In this document: positions 1 through 12,100 of the stretch, one piece after another
Layout: each line of letters starts with the position of its first letter
How positions within the stretch are numbered: position 1 is the stretch's first letter
From: Marvania coccoides
Lineage: Eukaryota > Chlorophyta > Trebouxiophyceae > Chlorellales > Chlorellaceae
DNA: 64,000 nucleotides
Assembly: GCA_963854735.1 (NCBI GenBank)
Contig: OY978104.1
Location: 1-64,000, forward strand
Direction of reading: 5' to 3'
Program-made: the position numbers and the translations under genes
Notes under the pieces: generated by a model
Told to the model about the DNA's origin: nothing
Database searches by the model: none
Seen by the model: only the letters and a program-made list of their open reading frames with translations

Positions 1-360
1 CCCTAAACCCTAAACCCTAAACCCTAAACCCTAAACCCTAAACCCTAAACCCTAAACCCTAAACCCTAAACCCTAAACCCTAAACCCTAAACCCTAAACC
101 CTAAACCCTAAACCCTAAACCCTAAACCCTAAACCCTAAACCCTAAACCCTAAACCCTAAACCCTAAACCCTAAACCCTAAAACCTAAAACCCTAAACCC
201 TAAACCCTAAAACCTAAAACCTAAACCCTAAAACCTAAAACCTAAAACCTAAAACCTAAAACCTAAAACCTAAACCCTAAACCCTAAACCCTAAACCCTA
301 AACCCTAAAACCTAAAAACTAAACCCTAAAAACCTAAACCCTAAAACCCTAAACCCTAAA
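1..360. repeat. Telomere, CCCTAAA repeats
   Basis: Tandem 7-mers CCCTAAA fill the first ~180 bases without error. From ~181 to 360 they mix with variants such as CCTAAAA and CCCTAAAA, the usual picture of a proximal, degenerating telomere. The C-rich strand reads inward from position 1, so this is the left end of a chromosome. The TTTAGGG type is shared by land plants and many algae. Confidence 0.98.
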
Positions 361-1096
361 AGCTGAATAAAACCACCTTCAAGATTTACGAGCCAAACAT
401 CAAGCGGGCGCAGGCAGCTTGTCCTATTCTGACCAACAAGCAGCATTTACTCGACGATAAGATCGCCAATATATGTGCCGGCGTGGGCACGACTGCCGCC
501 AAAATCAAACGCCTCGAGTCTACTGTTGACGACATCGTAAGTATTGTTTCATTATTTTTTTCAGTCCAATCCACATAAATGATGCAAAGAATGAAAAAAC
601 TGGAATTTGTTTTTGCAAAAACCCACAATTGTGGGTTTTGGCGGAGCGCAGCTCCAAGGTTTCTTGGATGTGCTCGAGATCGAACAAGATGGCAGCGGCA
701 GCCTGCGCTTCGAGGACCAGGCACCCGTGCAGTTCACAATCAGCGGCGGAGCAAACGTTACATACAAGAGCAAGCTCACCGACCACATTGCGCAACGCGT
801 GCGGCTCCTCTCTCAAATCCACTTCCCAACGCTGGCGGGATACAGCACGAAGGAAACTTACCCATCTTTGATTACGACGCCTGCTATACTGGGATTGACA
901 ATGCTGGGCGGAATAGCGGCGGATGGAATCAGAGACGCCGGTGTAGTCTTGCCAGGCATCATGGCATACATTGCTGCATTCGCTGGCATGCTGGCAGCCT
1001 GCTTGGAGGGCTTTCAGAGGAGCCGTCCACTGCAGGCCATGCTGGTCGGCACTTCTGGAGTTGGGATTTTCCAGTCCATGAAGCAGCAGGGCTTCC
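360..1096 (+). pseudogene. 5' part of telomere-truncated, transposon-interrupted unknown gene
   Basis: Two exons are visible. The first is open from 360 to 536 and ends at a GTAAGT donor; just upstream (357-359) its frame meets a stop inside telomeric sequence, with no ATG, so the gene start was lost when the telomere formed. The second exon runs 652-1096 after an acceptor at 650-651, phase 0. The exon continues at 4415 beyond an inserted LTR element. The coded segment has an alanine/glycine-rich hydrophobic stretch (about 870-1070) that could be membrane-associated. Together with the part at 4415-5877 the four exons keep one frame and would give about 620 residues. I do not recognise the family. 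The intron 537-651 contains a 22-base perfect palindrome (618-639). Confidence 0.7.
618..639. repeat. 22-bp perfect palindrome inside intron
   Basis: The sequence is its own reverse complement over 22 bases, centred on AATT, just upstream of the acceptor at 650-651. It could form a hairpin in the pre-mRNA. Confidence 0.85.
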
Positions 1097-1390
1097 TGTA
1101 ATAGAGGGACTAGTTCTATTAGTATGAGTATTTACAGGACTAATTATGGGAATAATAACTAATGCCCCGAGAATGGGGAGGCGCAGTCTTATAAAAGGGA
1201 GGCGCGTGCGAGACGTGTGCAAAGAAAGGGAGAATGCATACGTGGGCTTGTGTCTGAAAGGGAAGTGGCATGACTAGCCATGCAATAGGAATCAAAGAGA
1301 GGTGGAGGCATATTTGGAATGCTAAGTCAGATGGCTATTCGATGGGATTAAAGTAAGGAGAAACAAAGGAGTGCAGCTTGTGCTGCTACA
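1097..1390 (-). repeat. 3' LTR (element runs on minus strand)
   Basis: 294-bp terminal repeat, TG...CA ends, matching 4116-4409 throughout. A TATAA-like motif lies near 1191-1197. Confidence 0.95.
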
Positions 1391-1405
1391 ACTTTCCTCC
1401 CTCCT
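1391..1405 (-). other. Polypurine tract of the LTR element
   Basis: On the minus strand AGGAGGGAGGAAAGT lies directly against the inner edge of the 3' LTR, where plus-strand DNA synthesis is primed in LTR elements. It confirms the minus orientation. Confidence 0.8.
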
Positions 1406-2790
1406 AAAGAGCTACGTCCTCTTTGAAGGCACGAGCATAGAAACGTAATGAAACATTTCAATTGAAAATGCGAGTGGTTGTTCGCTAGGGAGCGTAGATG
1501 GATGGGAATAAGTTGAATAATGCAAAAGTCAAAGCGAATTTTCCTAGAGTGATGTGATACATATTAATGTCACATAGAAGTGCTTGGCGGGGTCTTGATA
1601 TTGTGTTTTGGTCTTGGTCTTAAGATGTTATTGTGTAGACTTGGCAGAGGACGACAGGGAGGACCTAGAACGTCTTGGTCTAGTAATTCGCGTGGTAAGC
1701 ATTGAAGGCATTGGGTAGGACCCATGATGGAATCGTTGATGAATCTTGTAACTTGGGAGGCGCGGAGGTGGAATGGTAGCGGCAAGTGGCGTGGTGCTAC
1801 GACAGAGGTGAAGGGGTGTCAGCTGGCTAAAATGCCGTGGCAACGCCCTTTTACTCTTTCAAGCAGGCACAATAAGCTATAGATCTTGATGATGTCAATT
1901 GGGAGCAGGGCTTGCATGGTGCAAATCAGTTCTTGGTCTTGGCGATGCCCGTTCTCCCTTTAAAATCGGAGGCAGTGGAGGAGAATGCAAGGTGGGTATC
2001 ACTGGGGCCCAAGGGTGACACGTAGGTAGGAAAGGTCCATGTTGGCAACGGTGTGGTCATGAGTTTGGTCTCAGAAAAATGTCGATGAAATTTGATTGCG
2101 GTGAGAAGGAAGATAAACGTGAGCTTGGTCTTAATGGACGGCTTCAATGGCACCGTGATATCCGGGCATGCTGAAGGGCGGCGTTAAGCTTCGATGGCTC
2201 CATTAAGTGGCCACCTATGGGCATGCTGAAGAGTGAGGCTCGCGTCTTCGATGGCTCCGTGATTTCTGGGCATGCTGAAGGGTGGTCTGTAATAAAGGTG
2301 GTGGAGTCTAGGTAGGGCGGATGTGGAGAGGTGTGGTTTTCTTGGCCTTGGCGGCAGGGGATCAAGCTGCGGCGCGGGCTACTAGCGCGATTGTTGCGCA
2401 TTCTCGTTGGTAGAGATGGTCTCGCTGATGGAGGATGCCATGCAGGGCTTGTCTGCTGGTAAATACGCTCGTCGACTTGGCCCTAAGAGCGGCCATGTGT
2501 GGCAAATGCGCAAGGATGTTTGTAGGTTGGTCTTTCATGTGCCCTTGGTGGTGACTCCATGGGCACAAGTCGTGAAACTTGAAGAAGATGAAACTTGGAA
2601 CTTGGAACTTTAAGTTGAAACTTGAACTTGAATGGATGCCATTGGAGGGGCGGGGTGGTGGAGCCGCTAGTGAAGAAGTCTAAACAAGTAGGGTAGATAT
2701 GGTCAGCTGCTTAGACAGTAAGCAAAGTGAAATGGTAGACACGATAGCAAAGTCGTTGCTGCAAGAAGCCGTGCGACGCAAGTTGCTAAT

Positions 2791-3789
2791 TCACCACTTG
2801 GTTGCGCATTGGTGGCCGTCGGCCCAGTTGGGGGCTCCGCACTTGAAGCAAGTCTTGGTGGTCTTGGTTGGGGGCTTGTCGTCATGGTTGTCATTGGTGC
2901 GGTCTTCGTTGAAGGACCGCTGTTGCGCGTTGTAGTGGTACACGCGCGCATGTTGTGGCAGGCGCCTATCGCCACGCTTGTTGTTGAGGTAGGGGTTGGA
3001 AAGGAAAGCATTGATCTCCATGGGGGTGTAGGAGGCGCCGTGTTCTTCAAACTGAAGGGGGTTACCCTCCAGCTGCGCGAGAAAGCGGAGTGCGCCGTCG
3101 AGCGTGATGTCGTATGTAGGGTCGTCTGCGCGCTTGCCAGCGATGTGGTTGTCTAAAGCCATGTGGTGGGGGCGCAAAAGCTGGAACTTGAATTTCTCGA
3201 GTTTGGTGTCGTCGGAGAGCTGTCCCCCAGCTGTCTCGTAGCGCTGCACCCCGTGGATGAACCTTGTGTAGAAGGCGGTGGTAGACTCCTTGGTGTCTTG
3301 GTTGATGGCGCGCAAGGCGTTGGCGGCGATGTCTTTGGAGTTGACGCTCGCAAATTGCTTGGTGAGGGCGGCAGCAAAGTCTTCAAAGGTGTGGAAGGGG
3401 TCGTTGGGGGAGGATTTACTAGACACGTTAACGACCCACTCGCGTGCAGGGCCGACAGTGTTGCGCACTGCAAAGGCGATCTTCTCCTGGGGACCCAGTT
3501 GGCGAGCGTGGAACGCAACTGCGCGCAGCTCCTTGAGAAAGTCCTCAGCCGTGATAGTGGTGGCTTCTCCAGAGAACTTGGACACCTTGGCTTCTTGTTG
3601 GATGAAGGCAGTGGCTTGGGAAGGGGGTGGGCGCTCGCTGACGGTTTGACGGAGAATGGCGTTCTCGCCGTGGAGGATGCGTAGTTGGTTCGCCAAATCC
3701 TCCTGTTGGATGGTGAGTTGGCGTAAGTGGGCCAATACCTCTGCAACGCTGGGCTGCTCCAATGCAGGCGCTGGTTGAGGGGGCTCCAT
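2791..3789 (-). CDS. Gag polyprotein of the LTR element
   Basis: 332 residues. The first ~60 residues are Pro/Gln-rich with a short coiled-coil-like stretch. Residues ~80-235 resemble the Retrotrans_gag capsid domain of Ty3/Gypsy elements (helical, with a conserved REWV-like Trp and a later TKQF segment). A basic linker follows, then a C-terminal zinc knuckle, CFKCGAPNWADGHQC, of the CX2C...GHxC form common in plant Ty3/Gypsy Gag. The protein should form virus-like particles and package RNA. No pol follows; 1406-2790 has no convincing ORF. The intact ORF suggests recent activity in trans. Confidence 0.88.
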   Translation of the reverse strand: MEPPQPAPALEQPSVAEVLAHLRQLTIQQEDLANQLRILHGENAILRQTVSERPPPSQATAFIQQEAKVSKFSGEATTITAEDFLKELRAVAFHARQLGPQEKIAFAVRNTVGPAREWVVNVSSKSSPNDPFHTFEDFAAALTKQFASVNSKDIAANALRAINQDTKESTTAFYTRFIHGVQRYETAGGQLSDDTKLEKFKFQLLRPHHMALDNHIAGKRADDPTYDITLDGALRFLAQLEGNPLQFEEHGASYTPMEINAFLSNPYLNNKRGDRRLPQHARVYHYNAQQRSFNEDRTNDNHDDKPPTKTTKTCFKCGAPNWADGHQCATKW

Positions 3790-4095
3790 TGCAGGGGGGG
3801 GTCTTGATGAAAGGTGGGTGGGTGGATGGGTGTTGTGGGTAGGGCTTGAAGTTGAGTTTAGCCTCGTGTTGAAGTTAAGCCTAGTGTGTTTAGGACTGAT
3901 AGAAATTGTGCGTACGCGTTTTTTCTTTTCGATTGGGTGTTCTAGAATATTCTAGATATAGTGGTCTAGAGGTTGAAGTGTGTCTCTGGCACGGCACAAA
4001 ACCTTCTACCAGTGTATGAAAATATGAATGGGGAGGTGAGCACTTGAATAGCGCCGATATACGTGCTCGTTCAAGGACCTTGATATGTTTTTTTT

Positions 4096-4113
4096 GCAAA
4101 TGAGTCGAAACCA
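4096..4113 (-). other. Candidate primer-binding site
   Basis: On the minus strand TGGTTTCGACTCATTTGC starts two bases inside the 5' LTR. It begins with TGG, complementary to a tRNA CCA end. The priming tRNA is not identified. Confidence 0.55.
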
Positions 4114-4115
4114 AG

Positions 4116-4409
4116 TGTAATAGAGGGACTAGTTCTATTAGTATGAGTATTTACAGGACTAATTATGGGAATAATAACTAATGCCCCGAGAATGGGGAGG
4201 CGCAGTCTTATAAAAGGGAGGCGCGTGCGAGACGTGTGCAAAGAAAGGGAGAATGCATACGTGGGCTTGTGTCTGAAAGGGAAGTGGCATGACTAGCCAT
4301 GCAATAGGAATCAAAGAGAGGTGGAGGCATATTTGGAATGCTAAGTCAGATGGCTATTCGATGGGATTAAAGTAAGGAGAAACAAAGGAGTGCAGCTTGT
4401 GCTGCTACA
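4116..4409 (-). repeat. 5' LTR (element runs on minus strand)
   Basis: 294-bp copy of the repeat at 1097-1390, followed by the second copy of the CTTCC target duplication at 4410-4414. Confidence 0.95.
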
Positions 4410-4414
4410 CTTCC

Positions 4415-5877
4415 CCACCATCCCATTAAGCATGTTCTTGAGCGCATGTAGGTTACCCACATGATTTTGCTATCCAATAGAACCTTTATCGCTGCATGCA
4501 TTTTGTCCTTGTGATATTTTCGGTTTCATATCACAATTGTCGCTCAACTCGACACATTATTTTCATATATTTTTTTCTACAGACCGCCAAACTCCTAGGA
4601 TGATTGCAACGCTTGGAAGCATCGTGCTGTCTACCTCCCACCTTCCCTACGCATCGTACCGGATGGGGCAGAAGATGCTCTATGGCCACGCAGTAAACAG
4701 CGCCCCGTCTGTTAAGAGCCGTGTCAAGTTTCTGGGAGTTTTCTTCGCAGAGACGTTCTTGATGGTGAGGCCGTCAATGCTGCCTCACCTTCTGGCCACT
4801 ATTGAGGCAGCTGCCTTGGTAGAGACCCTCTCGCGCTCGCAAGTGCCCCACGATATCCGTGGGAAAGCTACGCGAGAGAGCAAAAAGTCCCGGGCACTGC
4901 AGTCTGTGGAGATCCACAAGCTCACGGTCGCAGGCACCGCCTTTGATTTGGCTAGAGGCGGGTCAGCTACCATGCCGCTCCACTGGGAGAACTACTTGCT
5001 GGAGGGGTTGTGGCTGGCAAGCAACGACGCCAAGTTGCACGAGCTGGCGCGGACCCGGCGGCCTTTGCCGCCCGGCATGCACTATAAGAGTGACCCCGAC
5101 ACTGTGGACATTGGTGACTCCTTCTGTTTAGACGTGGCCAAATCCGTGGCGGAGCGCCTCGCCAAGCCCGCTGCTGACGACAAGTCGCTGTTGTTCTTAG
5201 CGCGGAGTGCGTTGCTGCAGCAGATGCACATTCTGTACCAAGAAGGGGGCCGCCTCGAGGTCGATGAACGGGAGAGGCGCGCTCTTGCAGCTTTTGCGGC
5301 CGTGCATACCATTTTCTATGCCAAGCGGAAGGCCACGTGCGCTTTGCGGGACACGCGGACTGGGTGGAAGAGAAAGCTACTGAATGTTGATGCGCTGACA
5401 ATAGCACCAGGCAATGTCGTCTGCAGGTCGGAGCAAGCGTTGGCGGAGGTGGACACGAGGTGGTCGAACCGGCTTGCGAGGCTGATGAAAATTGAGGATG
5501 TTCCTGGACAACCTGCTGCTGTTTTGCTCCAGTGAGTCGAGATACACAAACAAAATTGAAGAACATAAACTTTTATATCTCCATTGCTAATCTGTTATCT
5601 TGTATTTGATATATACAGGGAAATCGAGACGGCGTTTTTCTCGACAGCTACTCAGTGGGTCCAGCAGGCGATGGCGCTGCTCATTGTGGATTTCATGCAG
5701 AAAGCCCACAAGCAGAACGAGCGCAGCAACGACGGCGAAGAGCGGCATATGAAGTTTGATATTGATTATGTGGGCGCAGAGGACGATGAGGAGGAGGATA
5801 TTGCCCTTGTTCATATCGAGGAAGAATACGATGGCGAAGAGGAGGCGGCTCAGGAGTCGGAGAATGGGAGGCATTAA
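4415..5877 (+). pseudogene. 3' part of the interrupted unknown gene
   Basis: Continues the exon cut by the LTR element. Codons resume at 4415 and run to 4447, where a GTAGGT donor lies in phase 1. The next exon is 4583-5531 (acceptor CTACAG, 317 codons open, donor GTGAGT in phase 2), then 5619-5877 ending in TAA. All phases agree, which strongly supports the model. The coded part is helical with many Arg/Lys/Ala residues, and the C-terminus is very acidic (a run of Asp/Glu). It lacks a recognisable domain. With the element in place the full protein cannot be made; a shorter product starting at the ATG at 4601 remains possible. Confidence 0.7.
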
Positions 5878-6198
5878 TTAATTTGTGCTTTGTGGTAGAT
5901 AATTTGCGAAATGTTAGAAATAAATGTACATTATAATTGAAAATAAAGAGTATACCAGCGAAACAAATCTCGACATTTAAATTGAAAGCGTTCCCTCTAG
6001 CTCAATTATTAATAATAATAATAATAAAACACATAAAGCCGATTTGCCGATTTGCTTTAATAAGATCAAATCGCTCTGCACGCTGCGAGTCGATGAGAAT
6101 AAAACTCCAAGGGGATGTACTGTAATTAAATAAATATATATATGATCACGATAAGAATATTAAACAAATTAACAATAATCTTGGTAAGAAAGAAGAAA
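5878..6198. other. AT-rich spacer before the satellite
   Basis: 321 bases, AT-rich, with a short AAT microsatellite near 6009-6026. No gene seen. It ends where the first satellite unit begins. Confidence 0.6.
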
Positions 6199-9100
6199 TT
6201 GTGTTTTTTCAGCTCAACAAAGGGGGGCAGCCAGTGGCCTGCCACACCCGCGAAACGTATATTCTCACCGGCCGCTGCCGCGCATTACCTTGGTGAGACC
6301 ATTTGGGGGGCAGCCACGCCGCGGGGCCGCGCAAACGCCCGGCCAGCGGGTCCGGGAGCCATCTGGGCAGCACCACTCCCGCCGCGCACTCCACAGCCCT
6401 CACCACCCCCCAGCGCCAAGCTTCACCCCCATCTACGGCTGCAGGCCGGCCCGCGACGCGCCTGGCCACCGCCCGCGGCCCGTCGGCCCACGCCGCGCAC
6501 CGCCGTCGAGCCCCCAGCAAGGGGAGTCCTCCTTGGGGGGGGCGGGGAAAACTGGGAGCTGGAGGGGCCTGCGCCTCGCCCTCCTGCGCAAATCCGACGG
6601 ACCCAAGTGGTGCATTACCTTGGTATGGGCGAGTACGAGGGCCGGGGAGCGACAGCGGCTCGGCGACATACCTCCAGCGGCCTGGGAGGCATCTGGGCAG
6701 AGCCCCCCCCCCGCCGCCAGCCCCTCCACTCTATGGCATCCCGCGGCCCGGGAGACGCCTGCGGGGCAACGCTCGCTCGCCCACGGCCATACCCATCGCC
6801 CGCGAGGGCTGTCCCGCCCACAATGCAGGCGCTGCGGCGCCTCGCCCGAGAAAGATGCGATCAAGTCGAGTCGATCGTCAGGAGCGCATGTTCCTGCCAC
6901 CAGAAGGAAGTGGTCCACGAGTGGGGCATCCCGTTTTAATGCTAAACGCCGCGAACAAATGAAGTCACACTAAAAAATGCGTGCTCAGCCCTTGTGTTTT
7001 TTCAGCTCAACAAAGGGGGGCAGCCAGTGGCCTGCCACACCCGCGAAACGTATATTCTCACCGGCCGCTGCCGCGCATTACCTTGGTGAGACCATTTGGG
7101 GGGCAGCCACGCCGCGGGGCCGCGCAAACGCCCGGCCAGCGGGTCCGGGAGCCATCTGGGCAGCACCACTCCCGCCGCGCACTCCACAGCCCTCACCACC
7201 CCCCAGCGCCAAGCTTCACCCCCATCTACGGCTGCAGGCCGGCCCGCGACGCGCCTGGCCACCGCCCGCGGCCCGTCGGCCCACGCCGCGCACCGCCGTC
7301 GAGCCCCCAGCAAGGGGAGTCCTCCTTGGGGGGGGCGGGGAAAACTGGGAGCTGGAGGGGCCTGCGCCTCGCCCTCCTGCGCAAATCCGACGGACCCAAG
7401 TGGTGCATTACCTTGGTATGGGCGAGTACGAGGGCCGGGGAGCGACAGCGGCTCGGCGACATACCTCCAGCGGCCTGGGAGGCATCTGGGCAGAGCCCCC
7501 CCCCCGCCGCCAGCCCCTCCACTCTATGGCATCCCGCGGCCCGGGAGACGCCTGCGGGGCAACGCTCGCTCGCCCACGGCCATACCCATCGCCCGCGAGG
7601 GCTGTCCCGCCCACAATGCAGGCGCTGCGGCGCCTCGCCCGAGAAAGATGCGATCAAGTCGAGTCGATCGTCAGGAGCGCATGTTCCTGCCACCAGAAGG
7701 AAGTGGTCCACGAGTGGGGCATCCCGTTTTAATGCTAAACGCCGCGAACAAATGAAGTCACACTAAAAAATGCGTGCTCAGCCCTTGTGTTTTTTCAGCT
7801 CAACAAAGGGGGGCAGCCAGTGGCCTGCCACACCCGCGAAACGTATATTCTCACCGGCCGCTGCCGCGCATTACCTTGGTGAGACCATTTGGGGGGCAGC
7901 CACGCCGCGGGGCCGCGCAAACGCCCGGCCAGCGGGTCCGGGAGCCATCTGGGCAGCACCACTCCCGCCGCGCACTCCACAGCCCTCACCACCCCCCAGC
8001 GCCAAGCTTCACCCCCATCTACGGCTGCAGGCCGGCCCGCGACGCGCCTGGCCACCGCCCGCGGCCCGTCGGCCCACGCCGCGCACCGCCGTCGAGCCCC
8101 CAGCAAGGGGAGTCCTCCTTGGGGGGGGCGGGGAAAACTGGGAGCTGGAGGGGCCTGCGCCTCGCCCTCCTGCGCAAATCCGACGGACCCAAGTGGTGCA
8201 TTACCTTGGTATGGGCGAGTACGAGGGCCGGGGAGCGACAGCGGCTCGGCGACATACCTCCAGCGGCCTGGGAGGCATCTGGGCAGAGCCCCCCCCCCGC
8301 CGCCAGCCCCTCCACTCTAAGGCATCCCGCGGCCCGGGAGACGCCTGCGGGGCAACGCTCGCTCGCCCACGGCCATACCCATCGCCCGCGAGGGCTGTCC
8401 CGCCCACAATGCAGGCGCTGCGGCGCCTCGCCCGAGAAAGATGCGATCAAGTCGAGTCGATCGTCAGGAGCGCATGTTCCTGCCACCAGAAGGAAGTGGT
8501 CCACGAGTGGGGCATCCCGTTTTAATGCTAAACGCCGCGAACAAATGAAGTCACACTAAAAAATGCGTGCTCAGCCCTTGTGTTTTTTCAGCTCAACAAA
8601 GGGGGGCAGCCAGTGGCCTGCCACACCCGCGAAACGTATATTCTCACCGGCCGCTGCCGCGCATTACCTAGGTGAGACCATTTGGGGGGCAGCCACGCCG
8701 CGGGGCCGCGCAAACGCCCGGCCAGCGGGTCCGGGAGCCATCTGGGCAGCACCACTCCCGCCGCGCACTCCACAGCCCTCACCACCCCCCAGCGCCAAGC
8801 TTCACCCCCATCTACGGCTGCAGGCCGGCCCGCGACGCGCCTGGCCACCGCCCGCGGCCCGTCGGCCCACGCCGCGCACCGCCGTCGAGCCCCCAGCAAG
8901 GGGAGTCCTCCTTGGGGGGGGCGGGGAAAACTGGGAGCTGGAGGGGCCTGCGCCTCGCCCTCCTGCGCAAATCCGACGGACCCAAGTGGTGCATTACCTT
9001 GGTATGGGCGAGTACGAGGGCCGGGGAGCGACAGCGGCTCGGCGACATACCTCCAGCGGCCTGGGAGGCATCTGGGCAGAGCCCCCCCCCCGCCGCCAGC

Positions 9101-12100
9101 CCCTCCACTCTAAGGCATCCCGCGGCCCGGGAGACGCCTGCGGGGCAACGCTCGCTCGCCCACGGCCATACCCATCGCCCGCGAGGGCTGTCCCGCCCAC
9201 AATGCAGGCGCTGCGGCGCCTCGCCCGAGAAAGATGCGATCAAGTCGAGTCGATCGTCAGGAGCGCATGTTCCTGCCACCAGAAGGAAGTGGTCCACGAG
9301 TGGGGCATCCCGTTTTAATGCTAAACGCCGCGAACAAATGAAGTCACACTAAAAAATGCGTGCTCAGCCCTTGTGTTTTTTCAGCTCAACAAAGGGGGGC
9401 AGCCAGTGGCCTGCCACACCCGCGAAACGTATATTCTCACCGGCCGCTGCCGCGCATTACCTAGGTGAGACCATTTGGGGGGCAGCCACGCCGCGGGGCC
9501 GCGCAAACGCCCGGCCAGCGGGTCCGGGAGCCATCTGGGCAGCACCACTCCCGCCGCGCACTCCACAGCCCTCACCACCCCCCAGCGCCAAGCTTCACCC
9601 CCATCTACGGCTGCAGGCCGGCCCGCGACGCGCCTGGCCACCGCCCGCGGCCCGTCGGCCCACGCCGCGCACCGCCGTCGAGCCCCCAGCAAGGGGAGTC
9701 CTCCTTGGGGGGGGCGGGGAAAACTGGGAGCTGGAGGGGCCTGCGCCTCGCCCTCCTGCGCAAATCCGACGGACCCAAGTGGTGCATTACCTTGGTATGG
9801 GCGAGTACGAGGGCCGGGGAGCGACAGCGGCTCGGCGACATACCTCCAGCGGCCTGGGAGGCATCTGGGCAGAGCCCCCCCCCCGCCGCCAGCCCCTCCA
9901 CTCTAAGGCATCCCGCGGCCCGGGAGACGCCTGCGGGGCAACGCTCGCTCGCCCACGGCCATACCCATCGCCCGCGAGGGCTGTCCCGCCCACAATGCAG
10001 GCGCTGCGGCGCCTCGCCCGAGAAAGATGCGATCAAGTCGAGTCGATCGTCAGGAGCGCATGTTCCTGCCACCAGAAGGAAGTGGTCCACGAGTGGGGCA
10101 TCCCGTTTTAATGCTAAACGCCGCGAACAAATGAAGTCACACTAAAAAATGCGTGCTCAGCCCTTGTGTTTTTTCAGCTCAACAAAGGGGGGCAGCCAGT
10201 GGCCTGCCACACCCGCGAAACGTATATTCTCACCGGCCGCTGCCGCGCATTACCTAGGTGAGACCATTTGGGGGGCAGCCACGCCGCGGGGCCGCGCAAA
10301 CGCCCGGCCAGCGGGTCCGGGAGCCATCTGGGCAGCACCACTCCCGCCGCGCACTCCACAGCCCTCACCACCCCCCAGCGCCAAGCTTCACCCCCATCTA
10401 CGGCTGCAGGCCGGCCCGCGACGCGCCTGGCCACCGCCCGCGGCCCGTCGGCCCACGCCGCGCACCGCCGTCGAGCCCCCAGCAAGGGGAGTCCTCCTTG
10501 GGGGGGGCGGGGAAAACTGGGAGCTGGAGGGGCCTGCGCCTCGCCCTCCTGCGCAAATCCGACGGACCCAAGTGGTGCATTACCTTGGTATGGGCGAGTA
10601 CGAGGGCCGGGGAGCGACAGCGGCTCGGCGACATACCTCCAGCGGCCTGGGAGGCATCTGGGCAGAGCCCCCCCCCCGCCGCCAGCCCCTCCACTCTAAG
10701 GCATCCCGCGGCCCGGGAGACGCCTGCGGGGCAACGCTCGCTCGCCCACGGCCATACCCATCGCCCGCGAGGGCTGTCCCGCCCACAATGCAGGCGCTGC
10801 GGCGCCTCGCCCGAGAAAGATGCGATCAAGTCGAGTCGATCGTCAGGAGCGCATGTTCCTGCCACCAGAAGGAAGTGGTCCACGAGTGGGGCATCCCGTT
10901 TTAATGCTAAACGCCGCGAACAAATGAAGTCACACTAAAAAATGCGTGCTCAGCCCTTGTGTTTTTTCAGCTCAACAAAGGGGGGCAGCCAGTGGCCTGC
11001 CACACCCGCGAAACGTATATTCTCACCGGCCGCTGCCGCGCATTACCTAGGTGAGACCATTTGGGGGGCAGCCACGCCGCGGGGCCGCGCAAACGCCCGG
11101 CCAGCGGGTCCGGGAGCCATCTGGGCAGCACCACTCCCGCCGCGCACTCCACAGCCCTCACCACCCCCCAGCGCCAAGCTTCACCCCCATCTACGGCTGC
11201 AGGCCGGCCCGCGACGCGCCTGGCCACCGCCCGCGGCCCGTCGGCCCACGCCGCGCACCGCCGTCGAGCCCCCAGCAAGGGGAGTCCTCCTTGGGGGGGG
11301 CGGGGAAAACTGGGAGCTGGAGGGGCCTGCGCCTCGCCCTCCTGCGCAAATCCGACGGACCCAAGTGGTGCATTACCTTGGTATGGGCGAGTACGAGGGC
11401 CGGGGAGCGACAGCGGCTCGGCGACATACCTCCAGCGGCCTGGGAGGCATCTGGGCAGAGCCCCCCCCCCGCCGCCAGCCCCTCCACTCTAAGGCATCCC
11501 GCGGCCCGGGAGACGCCTGCGGGGCAACGCTCGCTCGCCCACGGCCATACCCATCGCCCGCGAGGGCTGTCCCGCCCACAATGCAGGCGCTGCGGCGCCT
11601 CGCCCGAGAAAGATGCGATCAAGTCGAGTCGATCGTCAGGAGCGCATGTTCCTGCCACCAGAAGGAAGTGGTCCACGAGTGGGGCATCCCGTTTTAATGC
11701 TAAACGCCGCGAACAAATGAAGTCACACTAAAAAATGCGTGCTCAGCCCTTGTGTTTTTTCAGCTCAACAAAGGGGGGCAGCCAGTGGCCTGCCACACCC
11801 GCGAAACGTATATTCTCACCGGCCGCTGCCGCGCATTACCTTGGTGAGACCATTTGGGGGGCAGCCACGCCGCGGGGCCGCGCAAACGCCCGGCCAGCGG
11901 GTCCGGGAGCCATCTGGGCAGCACCACTCCCGCCGCGCACTCCACAGCCCTCACCACCCCCCAGCGCCAAGCTTCACCCCCATCTACGGCTGCAGGCCGG
12001 CCCGCGACGCGCCTGGCCACCGCCCGCGGCCCGTCGGCCCACGCCGCGCACCGCCGTCGAGCCCCCAGCAAGGGGAGTCCTCCTTGGGGGGGGCGGGGAA

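Larger units (their letters stand above)
1097..4409 (-). mobile_element. Non-autonomous LTR retrotransposon coding only for Gag (TR-GAG type)
   Basis: Two direct 294-bp terminal repeats (1097-1390 and 4116-4409) begin TG and end CA and appear identical base for base. The element is flanked by the 5-bp target duplication CTTCC (1092-1096 and 4410-4414). Coding and priming signals run on the minus strand: a Gag ORF at 2791-3789, a candidate primer-binding site next to the right LTR and a polypurine tract next to the left LTR. The 2.7-kb interior has no reverse transcriptase, integrase or protease, so the element depends on a helper. Such Gag-only elements are known from plants as TR-GAG. Identical LTRs imply recent insertion. 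It sits inside an exon of the truncated host gene. Confidence 0.93.
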
